DNA of 64,000 nucleotides from the NCBI GenBank assembly GCA_023897205.1, contig JAHWDD010000002.1:2170001-2234000 (forward strand), given 5' to 3'. The position numbers and the translations under genes were made by a program. The notes beneath the pieces are model-generated. The model searched no databases. It was not told the origin of the DNA and worked only from the letters and a program-made list of their open reading frames with translations. Positions 1 through 12,500 of this stretch are shown here, in pieces. This DNA comes from Exophiala sp. HKRS030 (lineage: Eukaryota; Ascomycota; Eurotiomycetes; Chaetothyriales; Herpotrichiellaceae). Positions within the stretch are counted from its first letter, which is position 1; each line of letters opens with the position of its first letter.

Positions 1-1
1 A

Positions 2-187
2 GACTTTGAACCTGACGAGAAGCAGCTCTATCGATCCCAACCATGGCTCCTCGAACCTGCTCTGCTGCCGCCCGAACGCTCCCCATTCCCAACAAAGCCC
101 TCGAGTTTTCGTCAAGCCTTCGTGCGTGCAAGGGGAAAACGATGCCAGAGACCGAAGACTACCCCCCTTGAGTGTTACGGGGCGTAA
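2..187 (+). CDS. possible 3' end of a gene entering from the left
   Basis: A reading frame is open from base 2 to a TAA at 185-187 (61 codons). Its composition is protein-like at first (DFEPDEKQLYRSQPW, then a Pro/Leu-rich stretch and a basic tail). It could be the C-terminus of a gene whose body lies outside the window. No domain is recognisable and the frame is short enough to arise by chance, so this is only a suggestion. The following bases up to 720 show no other coding signal. Confidence 0.25.
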   Translation, partial: DFEPDEKQLYRSQPWLLEPALLPPERSPFPTKPSSFRQAFVRARGKRCQRPKTTPLECYGA

Positions 188-720
188 TATGAACGCGCGA
201 GAGCAGTTTAGGGTTGGACAACATCTGCTTATCTCCGTGACGCGCCCGAGAACCTCGCAGGGCTGGCCTGAACTCGGCCAAACTTCAAGTGAGATTGGGC
301 ATGTCCATTCCGTCTTCCAGGTACGGAGGAAAAAGGAGTGTTAAACTGGTCACATTTTATCGGCCGAGTGAAGCTCGATGCAGCTGACAAAGCGCCTCGG
401 CCAACCGTTGTGCCCGATTCCGACTAGCATTAATACACCAGCCCCAGCCTGGTGAGCTTCGACACAGAAGTACCATTCATCAGGTGACATCAGCCAGAGG
501 TTATGTTGGTCGCATACGTTGACATACTTGTACTGTAAGTTGAGAACACAAAGGCGCGGGATGCTCGAAAGGATGAGTTCTCATCGAAAACATTGCATCT
601 AATCGAGCAGAAGCTAATGATACAGCCAAGTTACACTTCCGAACCTCCTCCTGGCGACAGTCCTGTCTTTCCTGTCTTTCCTGTCTATGATCAAAACGAA
701 CCACCTCTATCATATCTACC

Positions 721-2093
721 TCATCCAGCTTTAGTTGCACTTTGGTTCGTCGTCGTTCTACTCACTGGTGCAGATGTACCGTCTGGATTTTCTCCCAGCG
801 CCAGCAATCCTTCAGCATGGAAGGGTTTCTTTGCAACAGCAGCCCTCTTGTCATCATATCTCCAAACGCCAGCAGTCTTGTCGGGAGCAACACCTTCCCA
901 GCTGCTGAGACCCTGGTTTGTGATTGTCTGTACTAGTTTCTGGAACGCCACTTCGAGATTGTCGTTGGGGTCGGCTTGAGAGAAGAAAACTCTTTCCCAC
1001 TTGCGACCTTCCTCCTGTTCCTTTTTGCGAAGAGCTCGTTGCGCGTTCTCGATCCTCGATTTGAAGTGGGAAGCAGCATCCATATCACCTTTCTCGATAC
1101 TCTGCGCCACATTACTCCAAGCCCTTCGACTTTCAAAAAGGTCTTGCTGGTCGACCGGAGCGACATTAAGTTTGGCCAAGTTAGCATCCTTTGGTGCGAA
1201 CGTAATAATCTCTTTCGCCCTCTTGCCCTCCCCTTCCTTTAATGTGAAGGATTCCGACCATTGTCCGTCTCCGGTGAAGATGGGGCTCTTTTCAGATCCT
1301 TCACCATCCTTCCACAACGAAGCTGTGAAGGTGTTCTTCTTGCCTGATAACCAGCCTCTCCCGGAAAAGTCAATCTTGGCTACGTAGCCACTGGTCGAGG
1401 CAATGTGTATAAACTTGCCTAATTCGACGAACGGTGCACCGTAGATGAGGTTCTCGATATGAAGCGCAGGTAAGGTGATCAAATAGGTCTCGGGAATGTC
1501 GCTGCCGGGTGGGTAGAGGGTTAACAAAGCATGTCCAATTTGCTTGACGTGTATTGTTCTACTAAAGCTGGCCTTTTGCCCGTTATAGCCCTGTAGTCGG
1601 ATGCGGTACTTGTCGTTGGTGATGCAGTAGGCAGTGACAGGAGGGTGGTGGCTGACTTGTTCGGACACAAGTCGTGTTTGGCCGAATTCATCGTCCCAGG
1701 AACCCAGAAACAACTCGCCCAGGAATGGGTTCAATGGTTTCTTCTCAGATCCCAACTTTTCTGATCTTGAACAATACTGTTGTTTGAGCGTATTGAGCAG
1801 CCATTTCACCACCAACAAGGCCCGCTTGGCTGGATCCTGCTCTTGGGTCGGCGCGACGAACAACGAAGTGTTTTCAGCCCAGTACGCAGAGAACTCGACG
1901 AGAGACTGGGTAGAAAGTATGAAGGCAGGGGCAGTCAAGGAGGAAAGATCGCCATTGAACGAGGCAATCGACTACATAAGTCAGTTGGGATATGCTGCGG
2001 TCATCATCTGTCACAGATATAACTGACCTTGAGGAATGAAGACCATGAACCTTTGCTCTGCGTCGGTACTGCGCCGCCCTCGACCTCGGGCAT
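721..2093 (-). CDS. oxysterol-binding protein-related protein, Kes1/Osh4 type
   Basis: This encodes a lipid-transfer protein that, by family, exchanges ergosterol for PI4P between membranes and acts at the Golgi. Two exons are read: 2028-2093 (22 codons) and 721-1971, joined over a 56-nt intron (donor GTCAGT, branch CTGAC, acceptor ATGTAG). They give 438 aa, close to the short Osh4/Kes1 class. The N-terminal lid region is recognisable (SWSSFLKSIASFNGDLSSL). The family fingerprint EQVSHHPP lies at about residues 126-133, preceded by the KPLNPFLGE segment near 100-108. There is no PH domain, ankyrin repeat or FFAT-like region, which supports the short soluble subtype. The C-terminal part is rich in Lys/Glu and ends in a low-complexity Ser/Thr tail. 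An in-frame TTG at 1938 is not the start, because the splice recovers the conserved N-terminus. Confidence 0.93.
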
Positions 2094-2712
2094 GTTGACT
2101 CGTGATGCGTGCGCACGGACGGGCGATGGAGATTGATAGGTGCTGGCGCGGTCGTGGAATGGGTTTGCGACTACAAAAGTCTAAGAGTGCGACAAGGGAA
2201 GACTAAGTATTTATTATAACGAACGAAATGGCACGCGAGAAGCAACAACATCATTGCAAGTTGACGGCACCGACATGTCCATGATTTGACTACAACTTGG
2301 TTGGCGGAAGGCGCAGTCTCCAAATTTCGTCAATCAGTGACGTACTGCCGAATCGAGCCACCTTCTGTTTTGGCGTGTTCGCAAAGTGCGGGGGCAGCTG
2401 GTCCTTTTCTTGCCACAGGAATTTGTTGTGCTACAAAATACTCCCGTTCTTGTACTCGCACTCGCACACATTCGAGTACTTTTCAGTGTCAGACAATTAG
2501 TGACGATTAGGTAGGTTTGGCTTTTCACATGGGTAAATTTGCTACTTCTGTGCTGCTAATACTCGCCCATCGTGGTATTCAAGGCATAAGACTACGCTTC
2601 ATCGTAGAAATAAAGGCCAACAACCATCGGCTCTCCCAAAGACCCTTAAGGCGCTTGCCCATCTTCTCAACAACAGCCAAACTTTTTCCAGTCCGTTACG
2701 AGTGATCACTTT
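2094..2712. other. intergenic, no gene seen
   Basis: This holds the 5' region of the Kes1-like gene and the 3' flank of the aldolase gene. Short open frames on both strands have no recognisable content. No RNA gene or repeat was seen. Confidence 0.6.
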
Positions 2713-3951
2713 CTACAACTGGTTGGCCGTGTTGAAGTCTTTCAATGCCTCGGCGACACGGGCACTCATGGTCTTTTCTCCCTCACGAACCCACACACGT
2801 GGATCGTAGTATTTCTTGTTGGGCTTGTCCTCACCCTCGGGGTTACCGACTTGCGTCTTGATGTACTCGTGCTTGTTGATAACGTAGTCGCGGATACCGG
2901 TGAGGTAGGCCCACTGCAAGTCAGTATCGAGGTTGACCTTGACAATGCCGTAGCTGATGGCATCCGTGTACTCCTTCTTGCTTGAACCAGAGCCACCGTG
3001 GAAGACAAGGAACACGGGCTTGTCGGTCGGGGTGCTCTCCTTTGCCTTGACGTATTTCTGGTGCTTGTCCAGCAGTTCAGGGTGAAGGCGAACATTACCT
3101 GGCTTGTAGACACCATGGACATTACCGAAGCCGGCAGCGATGGAGAAGTATGGCGAGATCTTCTTCAGAGTGGTGTAGATCATGTGAATGTCCTCGGGTT
3201 GAGTGTACAAGGAGTTGTTGTCAACGTCCTCGTTGTTGACACCATCTTCTTCACCACCAGTGATGCCGATTTCCTAGGATCAAATTAGCAACTTTGCTGT
3301 ATGTGCGGATGGCCTCGTCCTTACCATCTCGAGCCATTGCTTCATGGGAGCTGCCCGCTTGAGGTATTTGGCGGTGGTTTCGATGTTCCAGTCGACTGCC
3401 TCTTCAGACAAGTCGATCATGTGAGAGGAGAACAGAGGTTCTCCGTGTTGCTTGAAGTAGGCCTCATCGGCGTCCATCATGCCGTCCAACCATGGCAGCA
3501 GCTTCTTGGCACAGTGGTCGGTGTGCAGGACAACTGGAATGCCATATGCGGGAGCAACACTTCGGATGTAGTGAGCTGCGGCGACAGCACCGGCGATCGA
3601 AGCTTGCTGCTTGTCATTCTTGACCCCCTGTGCAAATTTAGTCCATGCTCTTGTATCTGATCAGTCCACGCACCTTGCCAGCAAAGTAGGCAGCACCTCC
3701 TTGGGAAGTCTGGAGGATGATTGGAGCATTCGCATCTCGAGCAGCTTCGAGAGCCGCAACGACCGTGGAGGAAGAGGTCACGTTCTAGGAATTCTAAGGT
3801 CAGTATCGAGGCATAGTTGACCTACAGACTCGACAGCACTCACGATGGCGGGAACAGCATAATTGTTCTCTTGAGCATGCTTGAACAAGGCCAGGACATC
3901 ATCACCAACGATGACACCTTCCTTGCGAGACAAAACGTCCTTGACACCCAT
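2713..3951 (-). CDS. fba1: fructose-bisphosphate aldolase, class II
   Basis: This is the cytosolic glycolytic and gluconeogenic aldolase that cleaves fructose 1,6-bisphosphate to DHAP and glyceraldehyde 3-phosphate, with zinc as cofactor. Four exons are read: 3844-3951, 3674-3784, 3325-3627 and 2713-3273. All joins are in phase and give 360 aa, the usual fungal length. The protein starts MGVKDVLSRKEGVIVGDDVL. The zinc-site motif LHTDHCAKK is in exon 3, GGEEDGVNN opens exon 4, and the phosphate-binding parts FHGGSGS and KVNLDTDLQWA follow. The C-terminus is complete. Introns are 46-59 nt; the first and last end in CCTAG, the second in CACAG. Being split by three introns and highly conserved, this is an ordinary housekeeping gene. 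The upstream ATG-like positions in the 5' flank do not extend the family alignment. Confidence 0.97.
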
Positions 3952-4799
3952 GTTGACGATTGTTTGGTGGGGCTTCGGATGTGTACCTAGGCTTGGAGGA
4001 GACTGATACAGCTGTAGGAGCTCAAACAACGGTTGTAGAAAACGAGATTCTCGAGTACGAGTTAGAGATGTAGGAAAAGAAGAGTACGAAATCAAACGAA
4101 AAACGGTTGAACGGTTGATTCTTGAGCAAATGGTTGCCCGTGGGATGGAATTGGAGAGATTCGTCTATGGAGGGGCAAAGGCTTTTTCAGAATTGTCCGA
4201 TACAGCGACTACAATTGCTCCGCCGGTTTCTCCCTTGTTTTTTCGTCGCCGTCAATGGTCGGAAAAACGGGGGTCTGACGTGGGAACCAAGAACTGAGTC
4301 CGGCATTTGGTTTCAACATTTCTTTCAGGAAGCCGGAGCATTGGGAGGGGTGTTTGGCTACGAATGCTGCGGTCAACAGACCACCACGACTATGCTGTGC
4401 ATCGTATCACAACTGCAGAAACTTCAACGTCCCGCGCTCACGATGGACTGACTATTATGAACTTCGTGCCACTATGGCAGCTGGAGGTTGCCCGTCAGAC
4501 AGTTCGCCTTTCTCTGTTGAAAACACCCTGTACAGCGGGAAATCACGGAAACGGGGGTCCCCACGAATGTCCCACTCCGCAAGGCAATGGTCTTCCACGA
4601 CTTCGGTCATATTAGTCCATGTAAACAGCGGGAGAAGGGGGTCATCGGAGTTGTTTATGTTTACTGCCATATGTACACATGGTTCAAGTGATGCTGTGCT
4701 ATCCAAGGCTAGCTTGGTACCGTGTGATAAAACCGTCAGAGATCACACCATGCTTGCTCCAAATCTACCTACTGCAACAAGCGAAGAACAGAAGCAAGT
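3952..4799. other. intergenic, aldolase promoter side
   Basis: About 850 bp lie between the aldolase start and the stop of the ubiquitin protease gene. Pyrimidine-rich tracts near 4220-4250 are visible on the + strand. No conserved frame or RNA gene was seen. Confidence 0.5.
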
Positions 4800-6548
4800 T
4801 CAGGACGCTGCATCGTCACCTGGTCTCTCGAGTTCGTAGAAGAGCAGATACACCTCACGTTGCATAGACAAAACGTCTGATGTTCGGGCCTCTTTGATCT
4901 TATCATCAGAGATACGCCACCAGCGATCATTTGACTTCTTGCGTCGGCGGAACTTGCTCGCAGATGCTTCTTGCGTTCTTATCTGAGGTCTAGAAGTTTG
5001 GGTTTCAGTCTTCTGCAAGGGCGACGTCTCTGTCTGTGCATCATTGTTCGTCGATTTGGTCGAGGAAGAATCACCTTTCACCTCATCCTTTTTGGATGTC
5101 GGTCTGCTGTTGCTCGCCAGTAACGAGATCGCCGAGGACGAACTCGATTGTGTCTCCGACGGACCAGCTGCCGTGCTCGCGCCATTGGTTTGAATAGCCT
5201 TGATGCTTGGACTTGGTGTCGCAGACGGAACAGTACTCGGATTGCGGGTTGCATAGGCGCTGAATGCATCAGGGGTAGAAAAGGGAGGGTAGAGATGATT
5301 GCGCCGGAATGATTCGTAGTGTCCACTGTGATGGCTTCCCTTATGACAGACAACACCCAGTAACTTGTACCATTTCTCATTTAATAGCCCACCCAGACGT
5401 AGTCGCTGGGTATATGAGACCTTGGCCATGTTCTTCGTCGAGTAACTCTCACGGTCAAACATCGATCTCGACAGGTGGATCGCAATGACCTTTGGAAACA
5501 TGGTGATGCGGGTTGATTTCTTAATCTTACATTTAGGGGCGAGACTGGAATCGGGGAGCGTGACTCCTTCTGGGGCTTGCTCAGGGTCTTCATCAAGAGC
5601 CTGCTGGATTCTTTCCCCTTCCTTTTCCAATTCTGTGCGCTCTTTTTCAGTCGTTGCCGATTTTATTTTATTATTCTTCCATTCCAATGCATGTTTTAGC
5701 CGACATTTGTCGCACTTGAAGTCGTCAATTTCCTCGCTCTTGAGGAGGCCGTCGAAACAATTATCGAGAGATGTAGTACTTTTCATCGGAACATTCAGTG
5801 TCAAGGAAACGAAGGTGGTCACACTCGGTTTCGTCCTGAAGCCACAGCGCATACACTGGATTTGGGACTCCATACGCCCTTCGAATGGGAATCCCTCGTT
5901 TGTGCCGACTGAAACTTCAGATAGTGCCGGTGCCAGGCCTGTTGTTTTACGTTCCAGAGGCTCGCCGTCTTCAGCTTGTTCAGGATGCAGATTTCTCGAG
6001 CGCGCTCGTTGTGCTGCATGATATTCATCACAAAGCCGCTCAAGGACAATTTGGAGAAACTCTTGTGCATCTTGCTGGTTTCGACTGATCCTGGTCTGAA
6101 ATGCTCTTTCCAATGCTTCTATCATTGGCCGTGCGCTGATTGTCTTCTTGTATATTGGGCGTTCGTTTAGTGCATCCAGCATCTCTTTCAGGGCCTTTGT
6201 AATCGGGCCCTTTTGCAAATTCACCACTTTATCTGCTTTCTCGCCCTTTCGCAGAAGCGAAGGCGCCGACTCGTATATCTCTGGGCCATCCAGCTGTCTC
6301 CGATGTAGCTCTTTTATGAGGTATAACCGTAGGTCACCTAGGCCGGCTAGGGCTTGCAGCACGGAATTTATAAAACAGTCATTCGCGGGGTTCGACAGGC
6401 CGATGATGGTCCGTTTGCGCCCGTCGTTGGTATGGTAGGAGTTTTCGCCATCGATAAAGAAGGTCGGCCCAAAGACATAAAAGGCAGCAATGGCAGCAAG
6501 TGAAGCACCCGCCGCGTAGGCGACTACCGTTGTAGGCTTGTCAGGCAT
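4800..6548 (-). CDS. ubiquitin carboxyl-terminal hydrolase (USP/UBP), membrane-anchored
   Basis: A single exon encodes 582 aa. It is a deubiquitinating cysteine protease of the USP family (C19). An N-terminal hydrophobic segment at about residues 7-31 is followed directly by the Cys box GLSNPANDCFINSVLQALAG (about residues 51-70). The His box VCHKGSHHSGHYESF lies about two-thirds along. CxxC pairs of the finger subdomain are present (CMRCG, CDKC). A Ser/Thr-rich, poorly conserved linker is inserted after the His box, and the last conserved block (RWWRISDDKI...LFYEL) closes the fold. An N-terminal membrane anchor followed by a USP domain is the layout of yeast Ubp16 and animal USP30 on the mitochondrial outer membrane. 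Assignment to that subgroup is inference from layout. The start at 6548 keeps the anchor; no upstream exon is needed. Confidence 0.92.
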   Translation of the reverse strand: MPDKPTTVVAYAAGASLAAIAAFYVFGPTFFIDGENSYHTNDGRKRTIIGLSNPANDCFINSVLQALAGLGDLRLYLIKELHRRQLDGPEIYESAPSLLRKGEKADKVVNLQKGPITKALKEMLDALNERPIYKKTISARPMIEALERAFQTRISRNQQDAQEFLQIVLERLCDEYHAAQRARSRNLHPEQAEDGEPLERKTTGLAPALSEVSVGTNEGFPFEGRMESQIQCMRCGFRTKPSVTTFVSLTLNVPMKSTTSLDNCFDGLLKSEEIDDFKCDKCRLKHALEWKNNKIKSATTEKERTELEKEGERIQQALDEDPEQAPEGVTLPDSSLAPKCKIKKSTRITMFPKVIAIHLSRSMFDRESYSTKNMAKVSYTQRLRLGGLLNEKWYKLLGVVCHKGSHHSGHYESFRRNHLYPPFSTPDAFSAYATRNPSTVPSATPSPSIKAIQTNGASTAAGPSETQSSSSSAISLLASNSRPTSKKDEVKGDSSSTKSTNNDAQTETSPLQKTETQTSRPQIRTQEASASKFRRRKKSNDRWWRISDDKIKEARTSDVLSMQREVYLLFYELERPGDDAAS

Positions 6549-7514
6549 TCGGAGTCGTCCTGAGTGAGAGGGCTAAAGCCATGGCGCTTGACGGACTTCG
6601 CAGTCACGACATGTCCGAGAACTCCGTCGGTCGTCCGTAACAAAGGGGATTGTCGAAGACTTCGAGGGGAAATGCGATCATACAAAGGTCCAGGGTTATA
6701 AAAGGTAGACTTGGTTGAAAAATGCGTTTGGAAGAATCGAACATCCATTTTGGACGCCTAAGTAATACCTAAAGTAAGCCTCTAGCGATAAGTTTGGCGG
6801 AGCTACCCACCTGCACTCCGGCGAACAGCCTGAGCCTTGACGCCCTGAGCTTTTGCTAGCCGAGGTCAGCCTAATTGGTAGCTCCAGAACCGCTCTGTGC
6901 AGCCCTTCCATACGTCCGCGGTTTATGCAGATGGATAACTCGTCTTCAATACATACCTGCTATTGAACCCGAGATCATCAATCTGTCGAGGGTGAGATAC
7001 TGTATCAGCAAAACTTAGCTCTTAGCACCTTGATCCCTTCAGAGCCAAGAAACACCTCCCGAGGGACTCCAAGTCAACTGCGCTGATTCTGCTAACGGAG
7101 AACGCCCCCAAACGTGCTGTATATTGGTCAAGTATCAGGGCCAAAGGACAAGGGCCGAGACCAAAGCATCTCCTGCGGCAACAATACAGAATAGAAGGAC
7201 TATTGGGGAGACCATGAGACTGACCTACTGTTCTCTGCAGTGCTGGGCTTACTGCGTGTACATTAGGCATGCAGATAAGGAGTCGGAGTATATGCATATG
7301 CGTTGGCCCTAATAAGCGATATTCCGCCATGTACTCATTGGTGTGGATTGCATCGTAAACAAAGCTCTGTTTTCGCGCGAGGCATAAGCGACCAAACTAT
7401 CTCATCCAGAAGTTGTACTGCTGTGTTCCCTCGAAAGTCTCGGACCTAATATGAAACAAAGTACAACCCGCTGAACCCACCTCCACGTCTGTTGGCTAAA
7501 CAAGAAGCGAGAAT
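6549..7514. other. intergenic, no gene seen
   Basis: Roughly 970 bp lie between two divergently arranged genes (ubiquitin protease on minus, HET gene on plus). Short frames occur on both strands without recognisable domains. No repeat or RNA gene was seen. Confidence 0.5.
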
Positions 7515-9500
7515 ATGACTACAACAAGGGCCTCGGTCTATGTCAAACTCCCACAAGAGGGCGACTTCATCCGCCTTCTTGAACTCTTCCCTGGCAATCA
7601 GTCCGAGCAACTCTCGGGAAAACTTGTCGTCCACGACCTCCTTGACACTTCGCGGGCTTACACCGCAACTTCGTATGTATGTGGCAATGACAGCCGTTCG
7701 GATCATTACGTCCTTATTTCGGGTACCCGACTAGGTATTTACAAGAACGCTGATGAGGTGCTTCGCCGTTTTCGCTCAATCGAGGAAACAGTATCTCTGT
7801 GGATTGATGTCGCGTGTATCGACCAGGACGACCCTCTCGAAAAAGCCCGTGAGGTGAGTCTAATGTACAAGGTATACCAGAATGCATCAAAGACGATGGT
7901 CTGGATGGGACCGTCCGACGACAGCTCACGCACCGCCATCACGTATGCAAGAAGCCTCAAAGCCCAGACATTCTTGGACGAATACATGCCGTACGTTACG
8001 CAATTTGGCTACAGCTTTTATCACGAGACCAAGTCGTTCGTCCTCGACATGTTTGACGCACATCCGCAGAAGGAGACCACAATCAATGCTTGCGCCGAAT
8101 TCCTTCTCAGACCGTGGTTCACCCGTGTCTGGACAGAGCAAGAGGCAGCCATGAGTCCTGTGCCGGTAGTGGCGTGTGGAGAAGACGAGATACCATGGGC
8201 GCAGATATTCGCCCTGGCGTGGATCTTCCAGCCGAAAGTCACCATGGCATGGCCGGATTGGTTCCTACCAGACCAGGGCTATGACGTGCTGGAGCCCAAT
8301 CTCTTTGCTGTGACCGGCATTCAGAAGTTTCGGGTTCGACAGATGTTGGTGGACAGCAATGCTCCGTCACGCTTTGTCCTGTCATTGACAGATGCGATGC
8401 GCGTGGCGTGGCGTCAAAGGTGCTTCGACCCCAGGGACAAGATTTTCGCCATGCGCAATATCGCGTCCGACCTCCAAGCCGATGACTGGGCACCACAGCC
8501 TGACTACACAACTCCATGGCAGGAACTGTATGTGGATTTTGCCATGCGGATGGCAGAGAGGGGCAACCCAGAAGTCCTTGGGTGGTCCGGGGTGTGCCAG
8601 CAAGGGACAGATTGCGGACTTCCTTCTTGGACGATAGACTGGAGAGAATAGCCCTGGACGCAGTACATCAACCACATCGAATGGTGCGCTGGCGGGAAAG
8701 GGTTTACTGCAAAGGCTGAAAGAATACCTAAAAAACGGCGCGGGCTTCTTGAACATCTGCTCTGGGAGGAGGGACAGGTGAGGCACTCGGTAAGCTATAG
8801 CTTACAGGTCACTGTGCTCATGATGGATGCGTGCGTGTTTCTCGGTGGCACCATACCAAAGTTGAAGCGGCCCAACGACATTCAAGAGCTACGTCAAGAC
8901 GTGGCAGACATCGATGCCAGGACACAGTCATTCATCAATGCTCTCCCGTCGTCAGAATACATAACTTCCGAGGGCGTTCTGGACGCACTGAACAAGACTC
9001 TCATAGCCAATACTACGGACGAAGATACACTGGCCGATACACGGTATGCGGTTGATGGCGCGTCTCAATGGCGTTTGTGGCTGTCAGATGGAGCGGATCT
9101 GAGTAGGGCACCCAAATACAATGACGCTCTCGACAACATGGACACATTCAGATTGAAGCAATTCGGGGTCTCGGAGCGAGGATATTTCTGCCTGGTACCC
9201 GGCATCGTCAAAGTTAATGATGTTGTGGCGATCGTGAAAGGATACGATATGCCCGTTGTGCTACGACCAATTGCTGGAAGACACCACTATGTCCTGTTGG
9301 GTGATTGTTATATCCACGGAATGATGGAATTCATGGCTGGGACCTTGATCGAAGAATTTCGTGTCAAGATACAACGGGATGGAGGAAAGCCTGTGTGGAA
9401 CCCGGCAGGAGATGTAAGAAGAAATGGTAAGAATATGGATGCTCGGGAATACGTGAGGATAATCGAGACCTTGGGCGAGCGACACGTCACGCTCATCTAA
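7515..9500 (+). pseudogene. HET-domain (heterokaryon incompatibility) gene interrupted by an in-frame TAG
   Basis: HET-domain proteins act in non-self recognition and programmed cell death in filamentous fungi. One frame runs from ATG 7515 to TAA 9500 (662 codons, a normal length for the family) with a single stop, TAG at 8649-8651, after codon 378. Upstream of it the HET signatures are present: YTATSYVCG (the usual Trp of the S-Y-x-W-G motif is Cys here), LWIDVACIDQDD, and RPWFTRVWTEQEAA. The usual 'LPSW...DW' block (LPSWTIDWRE) sits immediately before the stop. The frame continues after the TAG with plausible protein (PWTQYINHIEWCAGG), the C-terminal 'LGDCYIHGMM' block typical of the end of HET proteins, and a normal end. 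No frameshift is seen. Either the allele is null, or it encodes a truncated HET protein, or the stop is a base-call error. A 72-nt excision (GTGTGC...CGCAG) would keep frame but would delete the conserved LPSW block, so I do not favour an intron. Confidence 0.82.
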
Positions 9501-12500
9501 ACTGCAGAAGATCAATCGACTTTCTAGGACCTTGCCGGAAGCATTGCTACCACATGTGTCACGCGTTCTTCGTGGAAGGATGGTGGAAATCGTGATGGAT
9601 GCAATATTGATTTGCAAACTTCAACTGCTACGTTTTTCTCTCCGTCACGGTGTCTGCCCATCGAGAGTGTTGTGTGTTGTGAGGTTGTTCAAACCCCCAG
9701 GCCTCAAATACAGCATTTTTGCCCATGGTCAACGGAGGCATCAGAGTTCCTAGGCACATATTGCCAGGATGGGATGGGTTTTGAAACAGAGTCCGTCTCA
9801 TGGAACCGCAGAGGCTCTCGGCATTCTGGGTTCTTGATGCTGTTTCTTGTAAGAAAGAAACCTGGTTGGTCTGCAAAAATACAGTAGCATGGTCCCGAGT
9901 TCTCAAAAGTGTCGACGATTTATCCACTGGTGCATCGATGAAGGGAAAAAGAATCTGTTGGTATTCAGCGCTTCACTGCGTGGCTCATTCGATAGAATAT
10001 ACCACCAAAATCACATCCATGAGTCGTAAGTAACACTCTTGACATGATGGTACCTAATATCATCCGCATATGCTCTATCGACGCGGTCAATTTTCGTCCA
10101 ACTCAGAATAGGGTGTATATATGGCAATCCGGTATTCGATCGTATTACCTTCTTCGAGGCACGATCTGAGATACTCATCGCCTCATTAAGAAGCCTAAAG
10201 GTGGGCCATTCATTGACCACATATATAATTGTAAGCTTGTGTTGCCGTCCTCATTCATGTTTCGTGTGTGACAATGGCGTTTTCTCTGCCCTGCGAGAGA
10301 TGAATTGTTCGTATGTCAACCCCATTTTGTTTAGAAGGATGATCGCTCGATTATTTAAGTGCAAGCGACACCCTTCGCCTGCTGTGACTCGATCTGATGC
10401 AAGAACAAGACGCCCGGCGGGCCAGTGTTATCTTCTCCACCGTGTACGGTGTATATACATAGGATCTAGGTCGGTCTGTATCTCTCACAACACGTTTGCC
10501 CCGGTCTCGAGGAGAAAGGATTGGAGATGACGCTGATCGCTTTCGTGGCGTCGGCGTTCGAGGGGTGTTTCAGCCTCGTATCCGTTGACAAATCTTTGAA
10601 AAGGCTTTGGGGGGGGCTGGTTGTAATTATCTTTGTATTCAATCACTGTTAACTTCTGAGCCTTTCATACTGTCATAGTCATAAATGTCTGTCTTGGTCG
10701 GTACCGGTCTTGTGTAGTCGGCGGAAAAAGAAGTGATTAAGGATGTTGCTGCGCCCCGAATCGGTCCATGTGTAGTTTGCTGTGACTTTTTGGTGGTTTC
10801 GATTCCAATATTTGAAGATTGGGTGGGTAACAAATATTTTCTGAGATCCTCGAGAGTCTTTAATATATCTGACCAACAGGCGAGGTGTTAAAGTGTAGAA
10901 GACAACTCTGATCTTAGGTAAGAAGGGCATTCAGCCATGAAGTTGTATACTGGGGTCGACGAAGTAGTTTGATATGGCCTCACTGATACTATCGTCTCTG
11001 TCTCTTCTTGATTAAGATGAATAAGTGTCCTGTATCGGGCCTTCTTTAAGGGGAGGAAGATTTTTGCATTTGATCTCGCTTCGCCCTTGGAGCTGCCAAA
11101 GCAAGTCGTCGTCGAGGTTCAAACTCGACCGAGTGTCGATGTTTTTCCATGCGGTGCAGGTTTGCCTGCCTTTTCCAGGCCTACCCCTTACATTCTGGGA
11201 CGTCGAATCCACGCTTTTTGAGCTCGACAAACTCGGTGCAGAATTCCAGAAGCGTATCGACTACCTTCCATAACTCATGAGTGTCTCTGAGGTTAATAAT
11301 AGATGAGAAAACGCAGATTACGGGTCAGCGTTCCATCCGACTCGAGACAGCGAAATCCACCCGATCGTTATGACGAGCTCAAGCTAAATCCCGATCCTCC
11401 GAGGGTACTTGAATTCGGATTCGTCTTTATTTTCTTGACGAGCCCAGTTCTTTTTAGCCCGTCGGGCATCAGACAAGTCGGAATCAGATTCGATGACCTG
11501 TTTCTAGACTTCGTGCGTGTGACACCCGTTTCTCGACTGTGATCTCTGGATCATATAGAGGACCAATCCGAAATGCCATCACGAAGCAGCGGGAAAGCAT
11601 CCCGCCAGCAAAATCACTGGCATAACTGAAGCCGGAGGGAGTTCGTCGCGCGCAACAAGAACCCAGAAGAGAGCCGCCCCCTTTTGATGAATCCAAATGT
11701 CATTGGGCGACGATTTGTAGATTCCCGGATCGGGCAATTCTAGTGCCGCGTTATTAAACTCCGACAAAGCCATCTAATGTGTCTTGACAGGAGATTCATC
11801 TAAGTGAGCAAATTAAAGTCCCTCTTTTTGCACCTAGCTTTTTCCAAAGCGCTTTAGCTCTGAAGAGGTGACGGCGTAGTCGAGGGGCGGTCTGGCCTGG
11901 CATGCCTCTAGGCTCATCAAGAACCAAAGATCCAGCCAGGACCCTCCACGCTTGGGTGCTCATGAAGCTCGACTCGACAGGTCATCTCATGTTGCATCGG
12001 AGACTTTATCTTCGAAGCTTCAAATTCGCGATCTGAAAATTTGCTGTAGCTCTGTCCGCGGACCTGAAGACGACTTCGTGTACCTGAACAGGGGGAACAC
12101 CTTACTGAGATTTTCTTGCTGGAGGCATGTGTACGTATAGACAGGGGCGCTCAGAACGCACCTGAGTACGGGATATGGTGCAGACGGCTTGTTTGGCTGG
12201 ACGGAAGCAGCTGCTAGTGAGAGTAGCGAAAAGCGACAGGAGAGAAATCAAAGAATCTTGATCCTTGGAGCCTCTAGGGGTTCTTTTTTTCTTGAGCGTG
12301 GGGGGCTTGTGCTTCAGTACTGTGACCATGTAGATCCATGTGTGAATCCATACCTGATCTCTCGTGGGTCTTTCGTTATCAGATTGTCAGTTCGATTTAG
12401 TTCCTTCAATGCTCTCTTTAGCTCAATTAATTGAGTGATTTGATGATGAATGATATACCGAGCTTAAGGCCCAAACAGCGGAGCTGATAGAGTGCGGAGG

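Noticed and set aside
8609..8680. A 72-nt in-frame intron (GTGTGC...CGCAG) that would remove the HET-gene stop
   Set aside because: It would delete the conserved LPSW...DW block, and donor and branch sites are poor.
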